Positions 1 through 7,612 of a DNA stretch of 64,000 nt are shown here, piece by piece; the first letter of the stretch is position 1, and each line of letters starts with the position of its first letter. Origin of the DNA: Streptomyces sp. CoH27 (GTDB taxonomy: Bacteria > Actinomycetota > Actinomycetes > Streptomycetales > Streptomycetaceae); contig NZ_JAIQYY010000023.1 in assembly GCF_020181035.1 (NCBI RefSeq), forward strand, positions 16,512 to 80,511. Direction: 5' to 3'. The notes below the pieces were generated by a model. That model had not been told where the DNA came from, searched no databases, and saw nothing but the letters and a program-made list of their open reading frames with translations. Both the position numbers and the translations under genes were made by a program.

Positions 1-1176
1 CTCCTCGTCAAGATCTTCGGCAAGGACAGGCCGGGCATCACGGCGGGCCTGTTCGACACCCTGGCCGCCTACCTCGTCGACGTGGTCGACATCGAGCAGG
101 TCGTCACCCGGGGCCGCCTGGTGCTGTGCGCGCTGGTGACCAAGCCGCCGGCCGGCCTGGAGGGCGACCTGCGGGCCACGGTGCACAGCTGGGCCGAGTC
201 GATGAAGATGCAGGCGGAGATCATCTCGGGGCTCGGCGACAACCAGCCGCGCGGTCTCGGGCGCTCCCTGGTGACCGTTCTCGGCCATCCGCTCACCGCC
301 GAGTCGACGGCCGCCGTGGCCGCCCGGATCGCCAAGGCCGGCGGCAACATCGACCGCATCTTCCGGCTCGCCAAGTACCCGGTGACCGCGGTGGAGTTCG
401 CCATCTCCGGTGTGGAGACCGAGCCGCTGCGCACGGCCCTGGCCTCCGACGCGGCGGCACTGGGTGTCGACATCGCGGTCGTCTCAGCGGGGCTGCACCG
501 GCGCGCTCAGCGGCTGGTGGTCATGGACGTGGACTCCACCCTGATCCAGGACGAGGTCATCGAGCTGTTCGCCGCGCACGCCGGCTGTGAGGACCAGGTC
601 GCCGAGGTGACGGCGGCGGCGATGCGCGGGGAGCTGGACTTCGAGCAGTCCCTGCACGCGCGCGTGGCGCTGCTGAAGGGGCTGGACGCCTCCGTGGTGG
701 AGAAGGTCCGCAACGAGGTCCGGCTGACGCCGGGCGCGCGCACCTTGATCCGTACGCTGAAACGACTCGGCTACCAGGTCGGGGTCGTCTCCGGTGGCTT
801 CACCCAGGTCACGGACGATCTGAAGGAACGGTTGGGCCTGGACTTCGCGCAGGCCAACACGCTGGAGATCGTCGACGGCAAGCTCACCGGCCGGGTCACG
901 GGCGAGATCGTGGACCGGGCGGGCAAGGCGCGGCTGCTGCGCCGGTTCGCCGCGGAGGCCGGGGTGCCGCTGTCGCAGACGGTGGCGATCGGCGACGGCG
1001 CCAACGACCTGGACATGCTGAACGCGGCCGGTCTGGGGGTCGCCTTCAACGCCAAGCCGGTGGTGCGCGAGGCGGCGCACACGGCGGTGAACTTCCCCTT
1101 CCTCGACACCGTGCTGTATCTGCTGGGCGTCAGCCGCGAAGAGGTCGAGGCGGCGGACACGCACGACGAGGGCTGA
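1..1176 (+). CDS. serB: Phosphoserine phosphatase SerB, 5' end cut off by the window edge
   Basis: Last step of serine biosynthesis: hydrolysis of O-phosphoserine to L-serine in the cytosol. The reading frame is open from base 1 (LLVKIFGKDRPGITAGLF), which is the start of an ACT-type regulatory domain, so only about 15-20 N-terminal residues are missing compared with actinobacterial SerB (about 400 aa). ACT sequence fills the first ~165 codons. The HAD catalytic motif DVDSTL follows, with nucleophile Asp at 526-528 and the second Asp at 532-534, and IGDGANDLDML lies near 990-1020. The gene ends at a strong hairpin shared with the convergent SixA-like gene. Family assignment is firm; the start is outside the window. 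Confidence 0.95.
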   Translation, partial: LLVKIFGKDRPGITAGLFDTLAAYLVDVVDIEQVVTRGRLVLCALVTKPPAGLEGDLRATVHSWAESMKMQAEIISGLGDNQPRGLGRSLVTVLGHPLTAESTAAVAARIAKAGGNIDRIFRLAKYPVTAVEFAISGVETEPLRTALASDAAALGVDIAVVSAGLHRRAQRLVVMDVDSTLIQDEVIELFAAHAGCEDQVAEVTAAAMRGELDFEQSLHARVALLKGLDASVVEKVRNEVRLTPGARTLIRTLKRLGYQVGVVSGGFTQVTDDLKERLGLDFAQANTLEIVDGKLTGRVTGEIVDRAGKARLLRRFAAEAGVPLSQTVAIGDGANDLDMLNAAGLGVAFNAKPVVREAAHTAVNFPFLDTVLYLLGVSREEVEAADTHDEG

Positions 1177-1198
1177 GCCGCTCCGGCCGCACGGACGG

Positions 1199-1234
1199 GG
1201 AAGGGCCCGGCACCGCGCGGTGCCGGGCCCTTCC
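1199..1234. terminator. Bidirectional hairpin terminator between serB and the SixA-like gene
   Basis: A perfect 16-bp inverted repeat (GGAAGGGCCCGGCACC / GGTGCCGGGCCCTTCC) with a GCGC loop lies 22 bp after the serB stop and 14 bp after the stop of the opposing gene. No T-tract follows, as is usual in Streptomyces. Confidence 0.85.
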
Positions 1235-1248
1235 GTGTGCCGGTGAGG

Positions 1249-1767
1249 TCAGTCGGCGGGGGCCCAGTAGTCCGTGAGCGTGGCCACGCCCGGCTCCAGG
1301 CTCTTCCAAGGACCGTCGAAGGTCAGCAGGGCGAATGCGGCGGGCGGGAGGCCGCGGCGCTCCATCCGGTCGCGGGCGTCGCCCTCGACGGCTCCGGAGA
1401 GGATGCCGGCCAGGCCGTGCGCACCGGGGTTGTGGCCGATCAGGATCACGTTGCGCACGTCGTCCGGGGTCTCGTTGAGCACGGCGATCAGCTCGCCGGG
1501 GGAAGCCTCGTAGATCCGCTCCTCGTAGACGGTCCTCGGGCGCTCCGCCAGTTCGTGGACGGCCAGCTTCCAGGTCTCGCGGGTCCGGACCGCGGTGGAG
1601 CACAGGGCCAGGTCGAAGGCGATACCGGTGTCGGCCAGCTTGCGTCCGGCGACGGCGGCGTCCATGCGTCCGCGCTCGGCGAGGGGACGCTCGTGGTCGG
1701 ACACCTGGGGCCAGTCGGCTTTCGCATGCCGGAAGAGGACGATCCTGTGAGGTTCTGCGGCGCTCAT
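1249..1767 (-). CDS. SixA-like histidine phosphatase family protein
   Basis: 172 aa member of the phosphoglycerate-mutase-like histidine phosphatase superfamily, short form as in phosphohistidine phosphatase SixA. Visible are the catalytic motif LFRHAKADW at the N-terminus (RHA is the SixA variant of RHG), the substrate-pocket segment CSTAVRTRETW near residue 55, and the second catalytic His in LIGHNPGAHGL near residue 110. Family members remove phosphate from phosphohistidine or small phosphoesters; the substrate cannot be told from sequence. It starts with ATG and converges on serB with a shared terminator. Confidence 0.85.
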   Translation of the reverse strand: MSAAEPHRIVLFRHAKADWPQVSDHERPLAERGRMDAAVAGRKLADTGIAFDLALCSTAVRTRETWKLAVHELAERPRTVYEERIYEASPGELIAVLNETPDDVRNVILIGHNPGAHGLAGILSGAVEGDARDRMERRGLPPAAFALLTFDGPWKSLEPGVATLTDYWAPAD

Positions 1768-1845
1768 ACGCCCCAGCTTCGCATGAAACAGGCCATGTGG
1801 TGCAGGGAGTTGATGTGCGGATTCACCGCGCGTGGGGGCTCCGGG

Positions 1846-2052
1846 TCAGCGCGCGAGGAGATGCTGGGCGCGCTCGAAGAGCTGCGTGATCGCGGGGTCG
1901 CCGCCGGCCGCGTGCGCGTCCGACGGGTTCAGTATCAGCAACAGCAGCGCGATGAACGCGAGCGCAGGCAGGGCGAGGGCCCACCAGGGCAGCCGGATGT
2001 CCACACCGCCCGTGGTCGCCGGGTGGGGCCGGGAGTGGGTGCGGGCCGACAT
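1846..2052 (-). CDS. Small single-pass membrane protein, function unknown
   Basis: 68 aa from the ATG at 2052. Residues about 21-42 form one hydrophobic segment (LPWWALALPALAFIALLLLIL), followed by a short extracytoplasmic-looking tail ending in AQHLLAR. The frame stays open upstream to 2103, but the extra residues are basic and low complexity, so the inner ATG is preferred. It lies 79 bp upstream of the SixA-like start on the same strand and could be co-transcribed with it. No family is recognised beyond small Streptomyces membrane proteins. Confidence 0.6.
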   Translation of the reverse strand: MSARTHSRPHPATTGGVDIRLPWWALALPALAFIALLLLILNPSDAHAAGGDPAITQLFERAQHLLAR

Positions 2053-2288
2053 GATCGCCTCCGTGGGTCTTCGAGCGGGTCCGTGACCGCCATGTGCGGT
2101 CACATCTCGAAGCTACGGAATCCGGGGCCGCCAACCCATCCGGACTTCCACCCAGTTGACCCTGACCCTTTCCCCCTAAGGGATGGTGGAGCCAGCCCCA
2201 CCATCCACCGGGCGGAACGGCCGGCACCGGGCCCGGAGGTGGCCGGAAGGCGCCCCTCAGGGCAGGGCGACCCCAGGGGAAGGCGACC
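2053..2288. other. Intergenic stretch, no gene recognised
   Basis: About 235 bp between two small minus-strand genes. No open frame with Streptomyces codon use stands out. It presumably holds the promoter of the 68-aa membrane protein gene. A short AT-richer patch (ccccctaaggg) lies near 2172. Confidence 0.4.
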
Positions 2289-2408
2289 TCAGGGGGAGGC
2301 GATGATCGCGATGACGGCGATGACGGCGAAGATGGCGAAGAACGAGCCGAAGACGAGCAGCATCTTCTTCTGGCCGTTCTGCGGGTTCGGGTCGAGCACA
2401 GGCTGCAT
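2289..2408 (-). CDS. Mini-protein of the SGM_5486 transporter-associated type
   Basis: 39 aa, starting MQPVLDPNPQNGQKKMLL, followed by one transmembrane helix made almost wholly of F, A, I and V and ending IIASP. The charged, Pro/Asn-rich head and single helix match the small SGM_5486 family transporter-associated proteins of Streptomyces (recognised from memory). It lies 72 bp downstream of the MFS exporter gene on the same strand, consistent with a small accessory subunit. The gene is shorter than most gene callers accept. Codon use is fully G/C-ending, which supports real coding. Confidence 0.75.
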   Translation of the reverse strand: MQPVLDPNPQNGQKKMLLVFGSFFAIFAVIAVIAIIASP

Positions 2409-2480
2409 GCGGTCAGTGTCGCACCCGTCCCGCGCGCGCGTGCCGCCGGGGCCCGCTCCGCGCGTGCCGCCGGGGCCCCC

Positions 2481-3881
2481 TCAGTGCGCCGTCGCCTCGT
2501 CCTCCACGGTGCGGTTGCGGCCCGCCAGGAAGCCGACCAGGATCTGCGGCACCATCAGGCCCGCCATGAGGGCGATCGGCAGTCCCCAGCCGCCGCTCTG
2601 CTGGTAGAGCACACCGACCAGCAGCGGGCCGGGGATGGAGATGAGGTAGCCGGTGCTCTGCGCGAACGCGGACAGCTGGGCGACGCCCGCACCGCTGCGC
2701 GCACGCATGCCGACCATGGTCAGGGCCAGCGGGAAGGCGCAGTTGGAGACGCCGAGCAGCACCGCCCAGGCCCAGGCGCCGGCGGCCGGCGCGACGTAGA
2801 GACCGGCGTAACCGGCGAGCCCGCACACGCCGAGGACCAGCACGATCGGCCCCTGCTGGGGCAGCCGGGTGGCGACGCGCGGAATGACGAAGGCCAGCGG
2901 CACGCCCATCACCATGGTGACGGCGAGCAGCACGCCCGCGGTGCCGGCCGGGACACCGGCGTCCCGGAAGATCTGCGCCATCCAGCCCATGGTGACGTAG
3001 GCGGCGGTGGCCTGAAGTCCGAAGAAGACGGCGAGCGCCCAGGCGGTGCGGCTGCGGGTGATGCGCAGGGGCGCGGACCGGTCCCCGGCCGCCTCGGCCG
3101 CCTCCGCCGCACGCCCCGGCTGGGGCCGGGGCTGGATGTGCGTGGGGGCGGTGCCACGGTCGCGGACGAGCGGCAGCCAGGACAGGACGGCGGCAGCCGC
3201 GAGGGCGGCCCACACGGCGAGGCCGGGCCGCCAGCCGCCGCCCAGGGCGTCGGTCAGCGGCACGGTGACCGCGGCGGCCAGGGAGGTACCCATGGCGAGG
3301 GCCATCGAGTACAGGCCGGTCATGGAGCCGACACGGTCGGGGAACCAGCGCTTCACGATGACCGGCATGAGCACGTTGCTGACCGCGATGCCCATGAGGG
3401 CGAGTGCGCTGGCGGCCAGGAAGCCGGCCGTACTCCCGGCGTACGGCCGTATCAGCAGGCCCGCGGTGATGGCGGCCATGCCGGCGCACACCACGGCGGC
3501 CGGGCCGAAGCGGCGGGCCAGGCGGGGGGCGGTGACGCCGAAGACGGCGAAGCAGAGCGGGGGCACGGAGGTGAGCAGACCGGCCACGCTGCCGCTCATG
3601 CCGAGCCCCTCGCGGACCTCCTCCAGGAGGGCGCCGAGGCTGGTGATGGCCGGGCGGAGGTTCAGTGCGGACAGCACGATGCCGACGACGACCAGGCGGG
3701 TCGCCCACGCGCGCGTGCGGTCTGCGCCGGGTATCGCATCGGAGGTCGCACCAGGGGTCGTCTCGGCGGTGCTCGCCGCGGCGGCGTCCCGGCGTCCGGG
3801 ATCCCGGTGTCCCAGATCCCGGTGTCCGGGGGATGACATCGCCGTACGGGTGTCCGTGGTCCGGGTTTCCTCACTAGCCAT
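2481..3881 (-). CDS. MFS transporter, CynX/NimT (YeaN-like) family
   Basis: 466 aa inner-membrane protein with twelve hydrophobic segments. The first helix begins ATRLVVVGIVLSALNLRPAITS; NLRPA is characteristic of the CynX/NimT branch of the major facilitator superfamily (cyanate or nitroimidazole-type substrates). The N-terminal ~55 residues are hydrophilic and contain imperfect repeats of GHRD/GRRD, matching 15-bp repeats in the DNA near 3790-3832. Start ATG 3881 is chosen because longer in-frame versions run into the divergent regulator. It is divergent from a FadR-type GntR gene with a palindrome between, so that regulator probably controls it. Substrate is unknown. Confidence 0.88.
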   Translation of the reverse strand: MASEETRTTDTRTAMSSPGHRDLGHRDPGRRDAAAASTAETTPGATSDAIPGADRTRAWATRLVVVGIVLSALNLRPAITSLGALLEEVREGLGMSGSVAGLLTSVPPLCFAVFGVTAPRLARRFGPAAVVCAGMAAITAGLLIRPYAGSTAGFLAASALALMGIAVSNVLMPVIVKRWFPDRVGSMTGLYSMALAMGTSLAAAVTVPLTDALGGGWRPGLAVWAALAAAAVLSWLPLVRDRGTAPTHIQPRPQPGRAAEAAEAAGDRSAPLRITRSRTAWALAVFFGLQATAAYVTMGWMAQIFRDAGVPAGTAGVLLAVTMVMGVPLAFVIPRVATRLPQQGPIVLVLGVCGLAGYAGLYVAPAAGAWAWAVLLGVSNCAFPLALTMVGMRARSGAGVAQLSAFAQSTGYLISIPGPLLVGVLYQQSGGWGLPIALMAGLMVPQILVGFLAGRNRTVEDEATAH

Positions 3882-3895
3882 GAAACACATCATAG

Positions 3896-3910
3896 AATCA
3901 TGGGATGATT
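3896..3910. promoter_or_regulatory. Palindromic operator between the MFS and GntR genes
   Basis: Perfect inverted repeat AATCAT-GGG-ATGATT in an AT-rich patch of the 82-bp divergent intergenic region. GntR/FadR regulators typically bind short inverted repeats of this size next to their own gene, so it is probably the autoregulatory operator that also controls the MFS gene. Confidence 0.6.
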
Positions 3911-3963
3911 GGTTGTCCATCCCCGGGACATGCCGACCCGGGCCTGTCGTGCGAAGGTGTGCC

Positions 3964-4656
3964 ATGCCCCTGAGCCACCCGCGTCGTTCGGCGCTGTCCG
4001 AGCAGGTCATCGCCGAACTGCGCAACCAGATCACCTCCGGCGAGTGGCCGGTCGGCTCGCGCATCCCGACGGAGCCGGAGCTGGTCGAGCAGCTCGGCGT
4101 CGCCCGCAACACGGTCCGCGAGGCCGTCCGCGCGCTCGCGCACAACGGTCTGCTGGACATCCGGCAGGGCTCCGGCACGTATGTGGTGGCGACGAGCGAG
4201 CTGGCCGGCGTGATGCACCGCCGGTTCGCCGGCGCCGACCCGCGGCACATCGCCGAGCTGCGCGCCGCGCTGGAGTCGGCCGCGGCGAAGCTGGCCGCCG
4301 AGCGGCGCACCGAGAAGGACCTCAAGCAGCTGGACGCGCTCCTGGAGCGGCGTGAGGAGGCCTGGGAGACGGGCGACGCGGAGGCGTTCGTGGCGGCGGA
4401 CGCCACCTTCCACCTGGCCGTCGTGGCCGCCTCTCACAACGACGTCATGACGGCGATGTACGCCGACCTGGGCGAGGTGCTGCGGGACTGGCTGCGCGCG
4501 GACGTCGGGGCGGAGCTGACCCCGGAGACACACATGGATCACACCCGGCTGCTGGACGCGATCCGCACCGGGGACGCGAAGGCGGCGGCGGCCGAGGCGG
4601 CGAGCTATCCCTTCCTGTGCCGTCCGGGCCGGTTCAGCGCACCTTCTGGTGGCTGA
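3964..4656 (+). CDS. GntR-family transcriptional regulator, FadR/FCD subfamily
   Basis: 230 aa. Residues about 8-72 form the GntR winged helix (LSEQVIAELRNQITSG, then IPTEPELVEQLGVARNTVREAVRAL and IRQGSGTYV). Residues about 85-220 form the helical FCD effector domain, including FHLAVVAASHND with the metal-ligand His typical of FadR relatives. The ligand is not predictable. It is divergent from the MFS exporter and its last 23 bp overlap the 3' end of the convergent secreted-protein gene. Confidence 0.9.
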   Translation: MPLSHPRRSALSEQVIAELRNQITSGEWPVGSRIPTEPELVEQLGVARNTVREAVRALAHNGLLDIRQGSGTYVVATSELAGVMHRRFAGADPRHIAELRAALESAAAKLAAERRTEKDLKQLDALLERREEAWETGDAEAFVAADATFHLAVVAASHNDVMTAMYADLGEVLRDWLRADVGAELTPETHMDHTRLLDAIRTGDAKAAAAEAASYPFLCRPGRFSAPSGG

Positions 4657-4984
4657 TCCAGGCCGAGTGGACCTCCTTCCAGCACCGGCCCGTGAGCCGT
4701 ACGGTCAGGGCGGGCGCGGCGTCCACCGGCGCGCTGTCGGTGTCGATGTCCCACCAGTGGGCGCACTTGATGTGCAGACGTACGCGGTCGGTGTCGACAT
4801 AGGGGTTGTGGCAGTAGGCCACCACATGGGAGCCGTGCACCGCCGTCCGGCAGGCGGCGCCGAAGGGGCTGGGCGCGGGCGGCTTTCCGTCGTCCACGCG
4901 CGCGCGGGCCGGCGCGGCGTACGGAGCGGAGAGCAGGAGGGCCACGGCCACGGTCACCGGGGCCAGGCTTCTGGACAGGCGCAC
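4634..4984 (-). CDS. Small secreted protein with four cysteines, unknown function
   Basis: 116 aa. A Sec signal peptide is clear: MRLSRSL, hydrophobic core TVAVALLLSA, and a probable cleavage site after APARA near residue 27. The mature ~88 residues contain four Cys (about 45, 58, 74 and 101), enough for two disulfides, and many aromatic residues. No catalytic motif is recognised. The 3' end overlaps the end of the convergent GntR gene by 23 bp. Confidence 0.7.
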   Translation of the reverse strand: MRLSRSLAPVTVAVALLLSAPYAAPARARVDDGKPPAPSPFGAACRTAVHGSHVVAYCHNPYVDTDRVRLHIKCAHWWDIDTDSAPVDAAPALTVRLTGRCWKEVHSAWISHQKVR

Positions 4985-5096
4985 AAGGGGACCTCCTCGG
5001 CCGGGCTGGGGAGGATCACGTGAGGTGAACGCGTAATCAAGAGTGCGCCGTTGAGCCGGGTGCCCGCCCGGCGGGTGGGCCGAACGGGTGACGTCG

Positions 5097-5131
5097 CCGA
5101 TACGGCCCCCGATACGGCCCCCGATACGGCC
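5097..5131. repeat. Three tandem copies of a 12-bp unit
   Basis: The unit CCGATACGGCCC occurs three times head to tail (GATACGGC at 5099, 5111 and 5123) just downstream of the fabI terminator hairpin. It is noncoding. Confidence 0.8.
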
Positions 5132-5168
5132 GAGGCCCGCAGCCCCTGAAGGGGTGCGGGCCTCGGCC
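5128..5168 (-). terminator. Terminator hairpin after fabI
   Basis: Inverted repeat GGCCGAGGCCCGCAGCCCC / GGGGTGCGGGCCTCGGCC around a TGAA loop, 18-bp stem with one bulged base, 25 bp beyond the fabI stop codon. Confidence 0.8.
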
Positions 5169-5192
5169 GGCGATCGTGCCTCGGCGGCAGCG

Positions 5193-5960
5193 TCACGCGC
5201 CGATCGCGTGCAGGCCGCCGTCGACGTGAATGATCTCGCCGGTGGTCTTCGGGAACCAGTCGCTCAGCAGGGCGACGATGCCGCGGCCGGCCGGCTCCGG
5301 GTCCTTCAGGTCCCACTCCAGCGGGGAGCGGGTGTCCCAGACGGCGGCCAGCTCCGTGAAGCCCGGGATGGACTTGGCGGCCATGGAGCCGATCGGGCCC
5401 GCGGAGATGAGGTTGCAGCGGATGTTCTGCTTACCCAGGTCACGGGCGATGTAGCGGCTGGTGGCCTCCAGCGCGGCCTTGGCCGGGCCCATCCAGTCGT
5501 ACTGCGGCCACGCGTACTGCGCGTCGAAGGTGAGTCCGACGACCGAGCCGCCGTTCTGCATCAGCGGCAGGCAGGCCATGGTCAGCGACTTCAGGGAGTA
5601 CGCCGAGACGTGCATGGCGGTGGCGACGGACTCGAACGGGGTGTTGAGGAAGTTGCCGCCGAGCGCGTCCTGCGGCGCGAAGCCGATGGAGTGCACGACG
5701 CCGTCCAGGCCGCCCAGCTCCTCGCCGACGATGTCGGCCAGCCGGCCGAGGTGCTCGTCGTTGGTGACGTCCAGCTCGATGACCTTGGTGGGCTTCGGCA
5801 GCTTCTTGGCGATGCGCTCGGTCAGCGTGGGCCGCGGGAACGCCGTCAGGATGATCTCCGCGCCCTGCTCCTGGGCCAGCTTGGCAGCGTGGAAGGCGAT
5901 GGAGGACTCCATCAGCACACCGGTGATCAGGATGCGCTTGCCCTCAAGGATTCCGCTCAT
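5193..5960 (-). CDS. fabI: Enoyl-[acyl-carrier-protein] reductase FabI
   Basis: 255 aa NADH-dependent enoyl-ACP reductase, the last step of each type II fatty acid elongation cycle. Features seen: an atypical short-chain dehydrogenase N-terminus GKRILITGVLMESSIAFHAA (the FabI/InhA form of the nucleotide-binding loop), VHSIGFAPQDALGG, and the catalytic YDWMGPAKAALE (Tyr-x6-Lys spacing typical of FabI), then NLISAGPI. Length matches the family. It starts 5 bp after the fabG stop, so the two form an operon. Confidence 0.96.
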   Translation of the reverse strand: MSGILEGKRILITGVLMESSIAFHAAKLAQEQGAEIILTAFPRPTLTERIAKKLPKPTKVIELDVTNDEHLGRLADIVGEELGGLDGVVHSIGFAPQDALGGNFLNTPFESVATAMHVSAYSLKSLTMACLPLMQNGGSVVGLTFDAQYAWPQYDWMGPAKAALEATSRYIARDLGKQNIRCNLISAGPIGSMAAKSIPGFTELAAVWDTRSPLEWDLKDPEPAGRGIVALLSDWFPKTTGEIIHVDGGLHAIGA

Positions 5961-5965
5961 GGTGA

Positions 5966-6685
5966 TCAGTGACCCATTCCCAGTCCGCCGTCAACGGGGA
6001 TGACGGCTCCAGTGATGTACGAGGCGTCGTCCGAGGCGAGGAACCGCACCGTCGCGGCAATCTCGTCGGGCTGCGCGTAACGGCCGAGCGGCACCTGAGA
6101 CACGATGTTCTTGCGCTGCTCGTCGCTGAGCACCTTGGTCATGTCGGTGTCGACGAAGCCGGGCGCGACGACGTTGAAGGTGATGTTGCGCGAGCCCAGC
6201 TCACGGGCGAGGGAGCGCGCGAAGCCGACCAGGGCGGCCTTGGAGGCGGCGTAGTTCGCCTGCCCCGCCGAGCCCAACAGACCGACCACGGACGAGATCA
6301 GGACGACGCGGCCCTTCTTGGCGCGCAGCATGCCACGGTTGGCGCGCTTGACGACCCGGAAGGTGCCGGTGAGGTTGGTGTCGATGACCGAGGTGAAGTC
6401 CTCCTCGGACATGCGCATCAGAAGCTGGTCCTTGGTCACGCCGGCGTTGGCGACGAGGACCTCGACCGGACCGTGCTGGTCCTCGATCTCCTTGTAGGCC
6501 TGCTCCACCTGCTCCGGGTCGGTGATGTCGCACCTCACGGCCAGGCAGCCCAATTCCGTCAGGGCGGCCGGCGGCTCACCCGAGCGGTACGTGATCGCGA
6601 CCTTGTCACCGGCATCGGCGAACGCGCGGGCGATGGCGAGGCCGATGCCCCGGTTTCCTCCGGTGACGAGAACCGAGCGGCTCAA
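5966..6685 (-). CDS. fabG: 3-oxoacyl-[acyl-carrier-protein] reductase FabG
   Basis: 239 aa short-chain dehydrogenase that reduces 3-oxoacyl-ACP with NADPH in type II fatty acid synthesis. Motifs: TGGNRGIG cofactor loop at residues 8-15, NAG in VANAGVT, catalytic Ser in LISSVVG, and YAASK (Tyr-x3-Lys) near residue 150; the C-terminus VDGGLGMGH is typical. The start codon is TTG at 6685, preceded by a GAAAGGG ribosome-binding site. First gene of the fabG-fabI operon. This is the last core gene before the accessory island. Confidence 0.95.
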   Translation of the reverse strand: MSRSVLVTGGNRGIGLAIARAFADAGDKVAITYRSGEPPAALTELGCLAVRCDITDPEQVEQAYKEIEDQHGPVEVLVANAGVTKDQLLMRMSEEDFTSVIDTNLTGTFRVVKRANRGMLRAKKGRVVLISSVVGLLGSAGQANYAASKAALVGFARSLARELGSRNITFNVVAPGFVDTDMTKVLSDEQRKNIVSQVPLGRYAQPDEIAATVRFLASDDASYITGAVIPVDGGLGMGH

Positions 6686-6852
6686 CGGATCACCCTTTCG
6701 ATAGCGGTCTGAAGCGTCGTGCTACCCGCCCGAACACGTCGACGGCAGGCGGCTTCATCGGAAACCTATCGGTAGCGCCGCGTGCCCGGGCAATCGGGCA
6801 CCGACAGTGGCTGAGGTGCGGCACTGTCGGGTTTCTACAGTCGGCCGTCCCG

Positions 6853-7248
6853 TCAGTCCCCCGCACCCGGCGCATGAGCAGTCAGGCCGACCTCGCGTGC
6901 CGCATCGAGCATCCGCTTGTCGTAGGTGACCAGACAGTCGAGGGCGTCGCCGATGGCCAGCGCGCTCGCCACGTGGATGGCATCGAGCGATCGGAGGGCC
7001 GACGGCACTCTGGTCGCCAGATCCCGGACCTCCTCGGTGAGAAGAATTTCGGTGACCATACGGTCCAGGTCGGCCAAGGCGTGGGGAAAGGAGCCAACCT
7101 TGTCGAGCTGCCGCACCGTCTCCACCAAGCCGACTGTGCTGGTAGCCATGGGCAGACCGGGCTTCTCGGCAAGGAAGAGCCGAAGCCCGGTGGCGCCCGC
7201 TCGCCCCGTCAGCAACGTCAGCAGGGCGGAGGAGTCCATGTAGATCAA
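6853..7248 (-). CDS. VapC-like PIN-domain toxin
   Basis: 131 aa PIN-domain ribonuclease of the VapC type. Acidic active-site residues are visible: Asp in YMDSSALL (residue 5), Glu in GLVETVRQL, Asp in RSLDAIHVASAL, and Asp in LVTYDKRML. The start is probably TTG 7248, overlapping the antitoxin stop codon by 4 bp; an in-frame ATG lies three codons on. Known VapC toxins cut tRNA or rRNA and are held in check by the cognate antitoxin, here the preceding gene. The target is unknown. Confidence 0.9.
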   Translation of the reverse strand: MIYMDSSALLTLLTGRAGATGLRLFLAEKPGLPMATSTVGLVETVRQLDKVGSFPHALADLDRMVTEILLTEEVRDLATRVPSALRSLDAIHVASALAIGDALDCLVTYDKRMLDAAREVGLTAHAPGAGD

Positions 7249-7529
7249 CGCTCGTCCTCCCGCTCGGCCAGGAGGAGCTCGACCGGGTCGGGGGCGCCCT
7301 CAGGAAGTTCGTACCTCGGCAGGCCGTCGAGATCGGAGGTGGTGGCCGCCTTGAGGCGGATCTTGCCCTGGGCGACCAGGTCGGAGTAGCGGGCGACCGG
7401 CCCTGAACCCGGTAGCAGTATCGCGATGACCTTGCCGTGGCGCGTGACCTGAACCGCCTCGCCCTTTTCGACGCGGGCGAAGACGGCGCTGGGGTTGTAC
7501 GAGAACTCGCGGACGGAGATGGCGCTCAT
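7245..7529 (-). CDS. Phd/YefM-type antitoxin
   Basis: 94 aa. The N-terminus MSAISVREFSYNPSAVFARVEKGEAVQVTRHGK is the Phd/YefM DNA-binding fold, with the typical TRHG(K/R)VIAIL strand near residue 30. The C-terminal half is Pro- and acid-rich and should wrap the toxin. It is the first gene of the toxin-antitoxin operon and overlaps the PIN toxin by 4 bp. Probably autoregulates through the repeats at 7557-7585. Confidence 0.9.
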   Translation of the reverse strand: MSAISVREFSYNPSAVFARVEKGEAVQVTRHGKVIAILLPGSGPVARYSDLVAQGKIRLKAATTSDLDGLPRYELPEGAPDPVELLLAEREDER

Positions 7530-7556
7530 TGCGGGCTCCCTCACTGCCACCGGCAT

Positions 7557-7585
7557 TGTGCCTACAACTCCTGAAGTGTACCTAC
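7557..7585. promoter_or_regulatory. Direct-repeat operator of the toxin-antitoxin operon
   Basis: Two copies of TGTRCCTAC (7557-7565 and 7577-7585) spaced exactly 20 bp, i.e. two helical turns, 28-56 bp upstream of the antitoxin start. Placement and spacing fit cooperative binding of a Phd/YefM antitoxin. Confidence 0.5.
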
Positions 7586-7612
7586 GTCGCCGTGAGTGCA
7601 GCGCCTCGGCGT

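Noticed and set aside
3882..4406. N-terminal extension of the MFS gene across the divergent GntR gene
   Set aside because: It would overlap the regulator and the operator, and transporter homology begins after ATG 3881.
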